Shown here piece by piece: positions 1 through 7,707 of a stretch of 64,000 nucleotides of DNA. Numbering within the stretch: the stretch's first letter is position 1; each line of letters starts with the position of its first letter. The position numbers and the translations under genes were made by a program. The notes below the pieces were generated by a model. It was not told where the DNA came from. It saw nothing but the letters and a program-made list of their open reading frames with translations, and did no database searches. The DNA is from Faeciplasma sp045660445 (GTDB lineage Bacteria; Bacillota; Clostridia; Oscillospirales; Ruminococcaceae), in assembly GCA_045660445.1 (NCBI GenBank), contig JAZRDR010000003.1, positions 1 through 64,000 of the forward strand, given 5' to 3'.

Positions 1-213
1 CCATATCGTAGGCGTGGTATTGGAAAAGAACTTTTCGCGTTAGCTTGTAAAACAGCAAAAGAGCTTGGCGCAAAGAAGTTATATATTTCAGCACATTCTT
101 CTAAAGAAAGTCAAGCTGCTTATCGCAAATTGGGTTGTATAGAGGCAACAGAAATCAATCAAGTGATAGCGGAAAATGAGCCGTATGATGTACAATTGGA
201 GTTTGTTTTATAA
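1..213 (+). CDS. GNAT family N-acetyltransferase, C-terminal part (cut by window start)
   Basis: An open frame runs from the first base to a TAA at 211-213 and gives 70 residues without a start, so the gene begins outside the window. Near the front is R-R-R-G-I-G-K, the acetyl-CoA-binding motif A of GNAT acetyltransferases, followed by an amphipathic helix and the A-A-Y-x-K-L-G-C segment typical of motif B. The acceptor substrate cannot be told. It is AT-rich like the next gene, which is also a GNAT protein; the two may belong to one acquired stretch. Confidence 0.8.
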   Translation, partial: PYRRRGIGKELFALACKTAKELGAKKLYISAHSSKESQAAYRKLGCIEATEINQVIAENEPYDVQLEFVL

Positions 214-358
214 GTTATGGTAATGCTATAACGCTTACAAATGTCAGGCTTTCAGAATGATTCAAAGCACTCGATACTATACTGTAGTTGGTATTGTATA
301 GCCGATTTTAATGAGCACGCGAAGGCTAATAAAGTTGAATTTATAGGGAGTGAAAAGA

Positions 359-877
359 ATGGTGATTGAAACAAAACGTTTAATATTAAGAGAAATGACA
401 GAAAATGATTTCGATGCCCTTTATAGAGTCCTGGCTGATCCAAACATAATGCAACACTATCCATATACATTCGATGAAGGCAGAGTAAGGGAATGGATAA
501 ATAGAAATATAGGAAGATATCAGGTATTTGGTTTTGGATTGTGGGCGGTTTGCCTAAAAGAAACAGGCGAGATGATAGGTGATTGCGGACTGACAATGCA
601 GCTCATCAACGGTCAGATAAAGCCTGAAATTGGATATCACATAAGAGGAGACCAGCAACGAAAAGGATATGCAAAAGAAGCTGCGGTTGCAGTTAGAAAT
701 TGGACTTTTGAAAATACTCCTTTTAACATTATCTATTCTTATATGAAGCATACGAATGAGCCGTCAATTAAAACTGCGGTTTCTTATGGATGTAAACTGG
801 TGGATGAGTTTGAGGATGAGATGAATGAAATTACAAAGGTATTTGCAATTTCGAGAGATGAATGGACTAATCTATAA
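359..877 (+). CDS. RimJ/RimL-type GNAT acetyltransferase
   Basis: This 172-residue protein opens with I-E-T-K-R-L-I-L-R-E, the signature N-terminus of the RimJ/RimL branch of GNAT enzymes, which acetylate protein N-termini, antibiotics or small amines using acetyl-CoA. The motif A region reads R-G-D-Q-Q-R-K-G-Y-A and is followed by the usual N-x-P-S-x-x-x-A x x G-C-K-L end. I start at the ATG at 359 because AGGGAG at 345-350 sits eight bases before it; a GTG nine bases upstream would overlap that site. The target is unknown. No terminator hairpin remains intact behind it; see the repeat at 906-930. Confidence 0.85.
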   Translation: MVIETKRLILREMTENDFDALYRVLADPNIMQHYPYTFDEGRVREWINRNIGRYQVFGFGLWAVCLKETGEMIGDCGLTMQLINGQIKPEIGYHIRGDQQRKGYAKEAAVAVRNWTFENTPFNIIYSYMKHTNEPSIKTAVSYGCKLVDEFEDEMNEITKVFAISRDEWTNL

Positions 878-905
878 ATCCGGATAAATTAAACAGTTAA
901 TCAGC

Positions 906-930
906 AAAAGCTCCCCGAAATAAATCGGTG
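906..930. repeat. 25-bp copy of the 1950-1974 terminator left arm and loop
   Basis: The 25 bases are identical to the first 25 bases of the terminator at 1950-1985, but here the matching right arm (GGAGCTTTTTT) is missing and unrelated sequence follows. The repeat pair brackets the two zinc-ribbon genes. It looks like a terminator broken by an insertion, with the whole terminator regenerated on the far side. Confidence 0.8.
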
Positions 931-975
931 TGATCAAAATGCGTTATTCGCTAAAGACTCCGTTTTGCGTTTTTG

Positions 976-1004
976 TTGACATTTGTCGAATCGTATGATA
1001 AACT
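976..1004 (+). promoter_or_regulatory. Sigma-A-type promoter for the zinc-ribbon pair
   Basis: TTGACA at 976-981 and TAAACT at 999-1004 are separated by 17 bases, about 65 bases ahead of the zinc-ribbon gene at 1069. The rest of 878-1068 shows no gene. Confidence 0.7.
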
Positions 1005-1068
1005 GAGAATTGTTACCAGAGTTTGAATTTCAACTGGTATCTTATTAATTTGAAAGGTGTGAAATTCG

Positions 1069-1401
1069 ATGAAGTATTGTGTTCATTGCGGGAACGAGAT
1101 TCATGACGAGGCCGTTGTTTGCGTTAAATGCGGTTGTAGCGTAGAAGCGCCCAAACCCGTGACTGTTAATGACGACACTAATGATACATTAAGTGTTGTA
1201 GTTAAGGTATTCTTAATCATCAGTTGCATTTCTCAGGGATTTATGATCTTGCCCTTGGCATGGTGCCTGCCCATTACAATTGTGATTTTTAACCGTTTTC
1301 GTGATAAGAGACCTGTTGGCACCGGATTAAAAGTTTGTACATTGCTGTTCGTTAACTTAATAGCAGGTATTTGCTTGCTATGCATGAATGACGATGTATA
1401 A
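1069..1401 (+). CDS. Zinc-ribbon small membrane protein
   Basis: A 110-residue protein starting M-K-Y-C-x-x-C-G-N, with a second C-V-K-C-G pair about 14 residues later: a four-cysteine zinc ribbon of the type found at the front of many small bacterial membrane proteins. Residues about 43-70 and 84-106 are hydrophobic and probably span the membrane twice. The function is unknown. AAGGTGTG lies just upstream as ribosome site. The gene is paired with a paralogous zinc-ribbon gene 29 bases downstream, likely in one transcript. Codon use is AT-rich compared with the core genes of the window. Confidence 0.7.
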   Translation: MKYCVHCGNEIHDEAVVCVKCGCSVEAPKPVTVNDDTNDTLSVVVKVFLIISCISQGFMILPLAWCLPITIVIFNRFRDKRPVGTGLKVCTLLFVNLIAGICLLCMNDDV

Positions 1402-1430
1402 ATAAATTATTTTAGAGGAGAGAAAGAAAT

Positions 1431-1928
1431 ATGAAGTATTGTTCAAAATGCGGAAACCAAGTTAATGATGAAGCAGTTATATGCGTTGGTTGCGGTTGCA
1501 AAATTGAAGGCAGCGAAGCAAACAGACCTTTGGCACAATTGAAAACAAACAGAGGTTTGATAAAGTTCATTCTTCTTTCGGCAATCACTTTCGGTATTTA
1601 CGGATTGGTAGTTATGTCTGCAATCAGCAGTGACATCAACATCATTGCAGGCAGATACGATGGCAAAAAGACTATGCATTTCTGTTTAGTTACGTTCATC
1701 TTCTCCTGGTTAACTTTCGGAATCGTTCCGATCGTATGGTATCACAAGATTTCAAACAGAATTGGCAACGAATTAAAGCGCAGAGGAATTGCATACAGCT
1801 TTGGTGCAGGCTCCTTCTGGGGATGGAATGTTCTCGGTTCCCTTATCTTTGTAGGTCCTTTCATTTACTTGCACAAAATGTTTAAGTCTATGAATCTTCT
1901 TTCTGCTGATTACAACGCAAAAGGATAA
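1431..1928 (+). CDS. Zinc-ribbon plus DUF4234-like membrane protein
   Basis: The first 25 residues repeat the zinc ribbon of the preceding gene (C-S-K-C-G and C-V-G-C-G). The rest, from about residue 40, resembles DUF4234: the G-I-Y-G-L stretch after the first hydrophobic segment, a second segment with F-G-I-V-P-I-V-W-Y and a third ending F-I-Y-L-H-K. Three membrane segments are expected, with the ribbon in the cytoplasm. GAGGAG precedes the ATG. The role of DUF4234 proteins is not known. A strong terminator follows directly. Confidence 0.75.
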   Translation: MKYCSKCGNQVNDEAVICVGCGCKIEGSEANRPLAQLKTNRGLIKFILLSAITFGIYGLVVMSAISSDINIIAGRYDGKKTMHFCLVTFIFSWLTFGIVPIVWYHKISNRIGNELKRRGIAYSFGAGSFWGWNVLGSLIFVGPFIYLHKMFKSMNLLSADYNAKG

Positions 1929-1949
1929 TAAAATATTCCGTGCATACAA

Positions 1950-1985
1950 AAAGCTCCCCGAAATAAATCGGTGGAGCTTTTTTGA
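1950..1985. terminator. Bidirectional intrinsic terminator
   Basis: AAAAGCTCC and GGAGCTTTT arms with a CGA/TCG inner stem and T-runs on both strands. It ends the zinc-ribbon pair on the plus strand and can end the amidase-domain gene on the minus strand. Confidence 0.85.
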
Positions 1986-2093
1986 TAGCATTAAATTACG
2001 AAGCATATACAAATTGAGATGTATCGCAAAAACAAATCTGTTCCAAATATCACTAGATACAAAATGTTAAAATTGCACATTTAGCATCTAAGC

Positions 2094-2684
2094 TTATTTA
2101 TAAAATCCACTCAGTCTTATAACCCTTCGGGGAAGCCCCGGATATATCGTTGACTGTCGCTGATTGTCGTTATATTGACCGTTTGCAGTTCTGCCGGTTA
2201 TAAGCGCTTCGCGCTTGCCGCTTCCGTCAAGAGTCAGGGCGAAGCCCGTAATTACACCTGTGTGCCGCCAAACGCTTCCGTTTGAAAACTGCATAATATC
2301 TCCTTCTCCAAAAAGGTTGTCATCGGGGGCTAGATCACGGTATGAAACGGCATCGCCTGCAGGTCCTCGATAGGCATTGGAAATGATAAAGTTATAAAGC
2401 TCGCCAACGCCCGACCACGAGGATGAACGGTTTATCGAATTTCTGAAATACCACCCGCGAGAGGATATCCCTCCCACACCCGTATCAAGCATCGGGCTCC
2501 CTCCTGCCAAAATTGCGTGGGAGACAAAATTCGTGCAGTCATAGCTATCGGGCGATATTTGTGAAAAATCGAGATAATCCGTGATGGCGGAATTTCCGCT
2601 TTTGGGGGCAGATTTGTTGAAATTCTCTCTTGCCCACAAAACTATCGCTCGCTTGTCTATGTAATATAAAGGCTTGTCAAACAT
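2094..2684 (-). CDS. Putative amidase-domain (Amidase_6-like) protein
   Basis: The 196-residue protein carries D-C-T-N-F-V-S-H-A-I-L-A-G-G around residue 49, the hallmark of the Clostridia/Bacillus putative amidase domain related to the NlpC/P60-CHAP thiol hydrolase fold. A matching histidine lies in W-R-H-T-G-V-I-T. These would be the catalytic Cys and His. The tryptophan-rich middle (R-G-W-Y-F-R, S-S-S-W-S-G-V) also fits the family. Unlike many relatives there is no signal peptide, so a cytoplasmic or spore-internal role is possible. GAGGGT lies ahead of the ATG. The gene stands alone on the minus strand. Confidence 0.75.
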   Translation of the reverse strand: MFDKPLYYIDKRAIVLWARENFNKSAPKSGNSAITDYLDFSQISPDSYDCTNFVSHAILAGGSPMLDTGVGGISSRGWYFRNSINRSSSWSGVGELYNFIISNAYRGPAGDAVSYRDLAPDDNLFGEGDIMQFSNGSVWRHTGVITGFALTLDGSGKREALITGRTANGQYNDNQRQSTIYPGLPRRVIRLSGFYK

Positions 2685-2750
2685 TTTAAAACCCTCTTTC
2701 GCTTTTTATTAAACAATATGTGAAAAAGTTCGCATTATTCGCGGTTTTGC

Positions 2751-2780
2751 TTGCCAAGAATGTTAAGGATGATGTATAAT
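2751..2780 (+). promoter_or_regulatory. Sigma-A-type promoter for the HAD/M32 pair
   Basis: TTGCCA at 2751-2756 and TATAAT at 2775-2780 with an 18-base spacer. The expected start of transcription near 2787 rules out the GTG at 2785 and favours the ATG at 2803. Confidence 0.7.
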
Positions 2781-2802
2781 AAGTGTGACTGGAGTTGATT
2801 TT

Positions 2803-3522
2803 ATGCTCACAAATAAAAAACTCATCATTTTTGATCTTGACGGCACGCTTATCGATTCCATCGGCGTGTGGAATAAGGTTGACGAAACCGTTATCTTAAA
2901 GATTCGCCGTGACGGCGGCGAGGGTGTCGAAAACGTTCAAAAGCAGCGCGACGAAGCCCTTAGCCGATACCGTGAATGCGAAAATCCTTACTTGGAATAT
3001 TATCGCTTTTTGAAAGAAAAATATAACGCCTTGGAATCAGCCGAGGAGATATCGGCAATGCGTAAAGCTCTTGCCCAGAAGATGATCGAGCAAGAGGTTG
3101 ATTATAAGCCCCACGCTGACGAGGTTATAAAGACTCTTCACGAAAAGGGATATATCCTTGCCATTGCAAGCACAACGAGAAGGATGAACATGGAGATATA
3201 TCGAACTGTTAACCGAAACATTTTGGATAAAGCTCCGCTTGACAAATACTTTACGAAAATATACACCCACGAGGATGCAAAAAACATCAAGCCCGACCCC
3301 GAGATACTTAATAGGCTTATGACTGAATTCGGTGTGGCACCTGATGAATGCTTGGTGTTCGAGGATTCGCTTGTTGGTGCCATGGCGGCAAAAAATGCAG
3401 GAATGCCTCTTTGTGTTGTATATGACAAGCATTCAGACGCAGACCGTGAAAAGCTTAATTCGCTTGCAGATTATACTGTAAATAATTTCAGTGAGATTAT
3501 GGATATATTAAAGAAAGGATGA
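2803..3522 (+). CDS. HAD-superfamily phosphatase (phosphoglucomutase/phosphatase-like)
   Basis: HAD motif I F-D-L-D-G-T-L is at residues 10-16, motif II is the A-S-T-T segment near residue 125, the motif III lysine and K-P-D-P-E-I lie near residue 160, and the motif IV acidic pair E-D-S appears at about residue 187. A helical cap follows motif I, as in beta-phosphoglucomutase-like hydrolases (subfamily IA). The substrate is a small phosphorylated metabolite but cannot be specified. GGAG at 2791-2794 supports the ATG at 2803. The stop codon overlaps the ribosome-binding region of the next gene, so the two are cotranscribed. Confidence 0.85.
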   Translation: MLTNKKLIIFDLDGTLIDSIGVWNKVDETVILKIRRDGGEGVENVQKQRDEALSRYRECENPYLEYYRFLKEKYNALESAEEISAMRKALAQKMIEQEVDYKPHADEVIKTLHEKGYILAIASTTRRMNMEIYRTVNRNILDKAPLDKYFTKIYTHEDAKNIKPDPEILNRLMTEFGVAPDECLVFEDSLVGAMAAKNAGMPLCVVYDKHSDADREKLNSLADYTVNNFSEIMDILKKG

Positions 3523-3527
3523 CCGAT

Positions 3528-5027
3528 ATGAATATCAACGAAGCTATTGCAAAACTTAATGAACTTGAAACAAAAATGTATGCATTTAACTGTGCATCTT
3601 CAGCACTTTATTTAGACGGTGTTACCGTTGCTCCCAAGGAAACCTCTGAGGGCAGAGGTGTTGCTCTTGGCATTTTGGCAGGAGAGAGCCACAAGCTGTT
3701 TTCTGCGCCCGAGGTTGGCGAGCTGCTTGAATTCTTAAACTCTTGCAAGGACGAGCTTGACGAGCCCACTAAGCGCAGAGTTGAAATTTTAAAGCGCGAC
3801 TATTCAATGCTTTCAAAGATCCCTGCCGAGGAGTATATGGAATATGCACGCCTTACAAACGATGCAAGTGACGTTTGGCACAAGGCAAAGGAAACAAACG
3901 ACTTTAACCTCTTTGCACCTTATTTAGAAAAGCTTGTTGAATTCAACATTAAGTTTGCGGCATATTACGATGCCACCAAAAAGCCTTATGATGCTCTTTT
4001 AAACGAATTCGAGCGCGGTGCTGACATGGTATATCTTGATAACTTCTTCGGCACGTTAAGAGATAAGCTTGTGCCGGTTATTAAGGCAATTGCGACCAAG
4101 CCTCAGATCGACGATAGCTTTTTGCACAAGCACTATCCCGTTGAAGCTCAGCGCAAGTTCTCTGACTATTTGATGGAAGTTATGGGTCTTGACAGACTTC
4201 ACTGCACCATCGGCGAGACTGAGCATCCCTTCACACTTAACTTTAACACCTACGACGTTAGAATCACCACAAACTATTGCGAGGATTCTTTGGCAGACTC
4301 GATGTATTCCGTTATTCACGAGGGTGGTCACGCTCTTTACGAGCTTGGCGTTAACCCCGAGTTTAACTATACCTGCCTTGCGGGCGGCGTTTCTATGGGC
4401 GTTCACGAAAGCCAGTCAAGATTCTATGAAAATATCATCGGCAGAAGCGAAGCTTTTGTTAAAGCTATCTTCCCCAAAGTTAAGCAGTTCTTCCCTGAAC
4501 AGCTTGAAGGTGTGGATGCTGATATGTTCTATAAGGCAATCAATAAGGCCGAGCCTTCGCTTATAAGAACAGAGGCCGACGAGCTTACTTATTGCTTCCA
4601 CGTTATGATCCGTTATGAGATCGAAAAGCAGCTTATCGGCGGAACACTTGCAATAAAGGACGTTCCCGCAGAATGGAACAGACTTTATAAGGAATACTTG
4701 GGCGTTGACGTTCCCGACGACACCCGTGGATGCTTGCAGGACAGCCACTGGTCGGGCGGAAGCTTTGGCTATTTCCCCTCTTATGCTTTGGGAAGTGCTT
4801 ATGGTGCGCAGATGAAGGCAAAAATGGAGAGCGAAGTAAACGTTTGGGACGACGTGGCAAAGGGCGATATCTCGGGCGTTACCGCTTGGCTTAAAGAAAA
4901 CGTGCATAAGTATGGCTCACTTAAGGAGCCTAACGAGATCGTGAAGAACGCTTGTGGCGGCGAGTTCGATCCCAACTTCTATACCGATTATCTTAAGAAT
5001 AAGTTTACAAAACTTTATGACCTTTGA
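3528..5027 (+). CDS. M32 family metallocarboxypeptidase (Taq-type)
   Basis: A 499-residue cytosolic zinc carboxypeptidase that removes C-terminal residues from peptides. The zinc motif H-E-G-G-H-A-L-Y-E lies near residue 263 and the M32-specific H-E-S-Q-S-R-F-Y-E-N about 25 residues later; length fits the family (about 500). AAAGGA at 3513-3518 is eight bases before the ATG at 3528, whereas the ATG at 3519 touches it, so I use 3528. It follows the HAD gene in an operon. No clear terminator is visible in the 140 bases after the stop. Confidence 0.93.
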   Translation: MNINEAIAKLNELETKMYAFNCASSALYLDGVTVAPKETSEGRGVALGILAGESHKLFSAPEVGELLEFLNSCKDELDEPTKRRVEILKRDYSMLSKIPAEEYMEYARLTNDASDVWHKAKETNDFNLFAPYLEKLVEFNIKFAAYYDATKKPYDALLNEFERGADMVYLDNFFGTLRDKLVPVIKAIATKPQIDDSFLHKHYPVEAQRKFSDYLMEVMGLDRLHCTIGETEHPFTLNFNTYDVRITTNYCEDSLADSMYSVIHEGGHALYELGVNPEFNYTCLAGGVSMGVHESQSRFYENIIGRSEAFVKAIFPKVKQFFPEQLEGVDADMFYKAINKAEPSLIRTEADELTYCFHVMIRYEIEKQLIGGTLAIKDVPAEWNRLYKEYLGVDVPDDTRGCLQDSHWSGGSFGYFPSYALGSAYGAQMKAKMESEVNVWDDVAKGDISGVTAWLKENVHKYGSLKEPNEIVKNACGGEFDPNFYTDYLKNKFTKLYDL

Positions 5028-5168
5028 TCAAAACCGCTTATAACAGATGACCGCAAGGAATAGAGCTTTTGTTTTCGTCAATTTTTTTAGTTATTTAAAG
5101 TGACAGGGTTTTCAATATGTAATATTGCATAAAATTATAAAAAACACAAAATTGGCAGTAAAAAAATA

Positions 5169-5197
5169 TTGAAACGCAAATAAAAAAGTGATATAAT
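5169..5197 (+). promoter_or_regulatory. Sigma-A-type promoter for the F420-ligase-family gene
   Basis: TTGAAA at 5169-5174, 17 bases, TATAAT at 5192-5197. A transcript from here has about 80 bases of leader before the ATG at 5287. The rest of 5028-5168 shows no gene. Confidence 0.75.
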
Positions 5198-5286
5198 ATA
5201 ATTTGTTTTTGAAGCATATTAGTTTTATGCTTTGTTCACCTTGGTTTAACTTACATTTTCAATCCAATTTGAAAGGACTTGTTAAT

Positions 5287-6486
5287 ATGAACAATCACGA
5301 ACGCAGAGTAGGTACTGTTTCGCGCGGAATCCGCTGCCCCATCATCCGTCAGGGCGATGATTTGGCAAAAATCGTTGCAGACAGCGTTATCGAAGCTGCT
5401 GAGATCGAAGGCTTTGAACTTAGAGACCGCGACGTTATCTCCATCACCGAATCTATCGTTGCACGCGCTCAGGGCAACTATGCAACCGTTGACGACATTG
5501 CAGCTGACGTTAAGGCAAAGGTTAACGCTGACACTGTTGGTGTTATCTTCCCCATTTTGTCAAGAAACCGCTTTGCTATTTGCTTAAAGGGCATTGCAAT
5601 GGGCGTTAAAAAGGTTATTTTAATGCTTTCCTATCCCTCTGATGAAGTGGGCAACCAGCTTGTAAGCCTTGATAAGCTTGACGAAGCAGGCGTTAATCCT
5701 TACAGCGACGTTCTCTCGCTTGAAAGATATCGCGAGCTGTTCGGTGTTAACAAACACGAATTCACCGGCGTTGACTATGTTGAATATTACAGCTCCATCG
5801 TTAAAGAATGCGGCGCAGAGGTTGAGGTTGTATTTGCAAACCAGCCCAGAGCAATTCTTGAATATACCAAAAACGTTATCACCTGCGACATTCACACCCG
5901 TGCACGCACCAAGAGAATTTTGAAGGCTGCAGGCGCAGAAGTTGTTTTGGGTCTTGACGATATCCTTAATGCCCCCGTTAACGGCTCGGGCTGCAATGAA
6001 AGATACGGCCTTTTGGGTTCGAACAAGTCCACCGAAAATCAGATCAAGCTCTTCCCCAGAGAGTGCACACAGCTTGTTTTGGACATTCAGGCTCAGGTTA
6101 AGGAAAGAACAGGCAAGCACGTTGAAGTTATGGTATACGGCGACGGTGCTTTCAAGGATCCTCAGGGCAAGATCTGGGAGCTTGCTGACCCCGTTGTTTC
6201 CCCTGCTCATACTGCAGGCCTTATCGGAACTCCCAACGAGCTTAAGCTTAAGTATCTTGCAGACAACGACTTTAAGGACCTTTCGGGCGATGAGCTTCGT
6301 GCTGCTATCGAAAAGAGCATCAAGGAAAAGGAATCAAACCTTGTTGGCCAGATGGCATCAGAGGGTACAACCCCCCGCCAGCTTACTGACCTTATTGGCT
6401 CGCTTTGCGACCTTACCTCCGGCTCGGGCGACAAGGGCACACCTGTTGTTTTGGTTCAGGGATACTTTGATAACTATACAAACTAA
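5287..6486 (+). CDS. Coenzyme F420-0:L-glutamate ligase-family protein
   Basis: A 399-residue protein related to CofE, which adds gamma-linked glutamates to coenzyme F420. Family marks are the D-V-I-S-I-T-E-S-I-V-A-R-A-Q-G segment (residues about 47-61) and the V-Y-G-D-G-A-F region with G-K-I-W-E-L near residues 285-300. It is much longer than archaeal CofE (about 250), with an extra C-terminal domain. GAAAGGA ends nine bases before the ATG at 5287; the frame upstream lacks a ribosome site. Nothing else for F420 is in the window and Clostridia generally do not make F420, so the true substrate is probably another acceptor. It is monocistronic with its own promoter and terminator. Confidence 0.75.
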   Translation: MNNHERRVGTVSRGIRCPIIRQGDDLAKIVADSVIEAAEIEGFELRDRDVISITESIVARAQGNYATVDDIAADVKAKVNADTVGVIFPILSRNRFAICLKGIAMGVKKVILMLSYPSDEVGNQLVSLDKLDEAGVNPYSDVLSLERYRELFGVNKHEFTGVDYVEYYSSIVKECGAEVEVVFANQPRAILEYTKNVITCDIHTRARTKRILKAAGAEVVLGLDDILNAPVNGSGCNERYGLLGSNKSTENQIKLFPRECTQLVLDIQAQVKERTGKHVEVMVYGDGAFKDPQGKIWELADPVVSPAHTAGLIGTPNELKLKYLADNDFKDLSGDELRAAIEKSIKEKESNLVGQMASEGTTPRQLTDLIGSLCDLTSGSGDKGTPVVLVQGYFDNYTN

Positions 6487-6493
6487 AATCATC

Positions 6494-6526
6494 AAACGCT
6501 CGACATATGTCGGGCGTTTTTATTTT
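6494..6526 (+). terminator. Intrinsic terminator
   Basis: AACGCTCGAC / GTCGGGCGTT stem followed by a T-rich tail, directly after the F420-ligase-family gene. Confidence 0.85.
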
Positions 6527-6627
6527 GCCTGCGTAAAAACATATTGAAATCAATGGCAACGTAGTGTATATTTATTTTATAGTGCAATGATCTTTTGCAC
6601 TGTCCCTTAAAGCTAAAGGAGGATATT

Positions 6628-7665
6628 ATGAAGACATTTTTGTTTGACGATCCCAAATTTCAATATACAGGAAGATTCGACTATACATCGGGCAACCCGA
6701 TGATGACTTGGCCGGGATGCCTTGTCAGATTTGAATTCAAGGGCACTCACGTTTCTATTAAAGTAACTAACGACCGCTTTGGTTGGGGCAAATTTTTGGG
6801 TGCCGTTATCGACGGTGAAGAAAGATGCTATCCCTTGTGTGACGGCGAGCAGACCCTTTTGATCGCTGAGAATTTAGAGGATAAGCCTCACGAGGTTTAT
6901 ATATACAAGCGAATGGAGGGGCACTATATCACTCTTAACGAGCTTTATTTGAACGATGAAGCCGAGCTTTTGTCGCCCTCTGCCAAGCCGAAAAAGAGGA
7001 TCGAGGTTTATGGCGACTCGGTCTCTGCGGGATCTGTCGTTGACTGCGACGAATATTTGGGCATGCACGACCCCGAAAATCACGATGGGATCTATGATAA
7101 CTCGTGGCATGCATATCCTTTGATGCTATCAAGAATCATGCCTGCCGAGGTTTACGTTACCTCGCAGGGTGGCATTGCGATCTTTGACAAGACGGGATAT
7201 TTTGAAATGCCGAATATGCGAGGGGTTGAATCCTGCTATGACAAGGCAGCGTATTCTGCATATAAGCCCCTGAGCGAATGGAACTTTGGTTTCAAGCCGC
7301 ACGTTATCGTTTTTGCAGTCGGACAAAACGATCATAATCCCGACCCTGATTGCCTTAGAAAGCCCGATTATTACAAGAAGTGGACTGACAAGTATATCGA
7401 GATCGCAAATGATATCCGTTCGCACTCGCCGAATGCGACAATCGTTTTTGCAATGACACTTTTGATGCACGAACCGATTTGGGACGATGCCATGGAAGAT
7501 ATTAAAAACCGCATGGGCGGCGAGGATAACAAGGTTTATCACTTCATGTACACCCGCTGCGGCAAGGCAACCCCCGGACACCCGAGAACAGCCGAGCAGG
7601 AAGAAATGGCAAACGAGCTTAAAGCGTTCTTAGAAACCCTGCCCGAGAATACTTGGGAGGATTGA
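6628..7665 (+). CDS. SGNH/GDSL esterase with CE2-like N-terminal domain
   Basis: A 345-residue protein with the layout of carbohydrate esterase family 2 deacetylases: an N-terminal beta-sandwich (residues about 1-115, including V-S-I-K-V-T-N-D-R) followed by an SGNH hydrolase. The catalytic serine sits in V-Y-G-D-S-V-S-A-G near residue 133, block III is V-G-Q-N-D near residue 235, and the catalytic histidine is in P-G-H-P-R-T near residue 315. CE2 enzymes remove acetyl groups from xylan or mannan oligomers. There is no signal peptide, so it would act on imported oligosaccharides. AAAGGAGG before 6628 fixes the start. Confidence 0.8.
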   Translation: MKTFLFDDPKFQYTGRFDYTSGNPMMTWPGCLVRFEFKGTHVSIKVTNDRFGWGKFLGAVIDGEERCYPLCDGEQTLLIAENLEDKPHEVYIYKRMEGHYITLNELYLNDEAELLSPSAKPKKRIEVYGDSVSAGSVVDCDEYLGMHDPENHDGIYDNSWHAYPLMLSRIMPAEVYVTSQGGIAIFDKTGYFEMPNMRGVESCYDKAAYSAYKPLSEWNFGFKPHVIVFAVGQNDHNPDPDCLRKPDYYKKWTDKYIEIANDIRSHSPNATIVFAMTLLMHEPIWDDAMEDIKNRMGGEDNKVYHFMYTRCGKATPGHPRTAEQEEMANELKAFLETLPENTWED

Positions 7666-7676
7666 ATATAAAAAGC

Positions 7677-7707
7677 AAAAGCAGGAGAAAAATCTCCTGC
7701 TTTTTTA
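7677..7707. terminator. Bidirectional intrinsic terminator between convergent genes
   Basis: AAAAGCAGGAGA / TCTCCTGCTTTT stem with T-runs on both strands, shared by the esterase (plus) and the phosphoglycerate mutase (minus). Confidence 0.9.
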
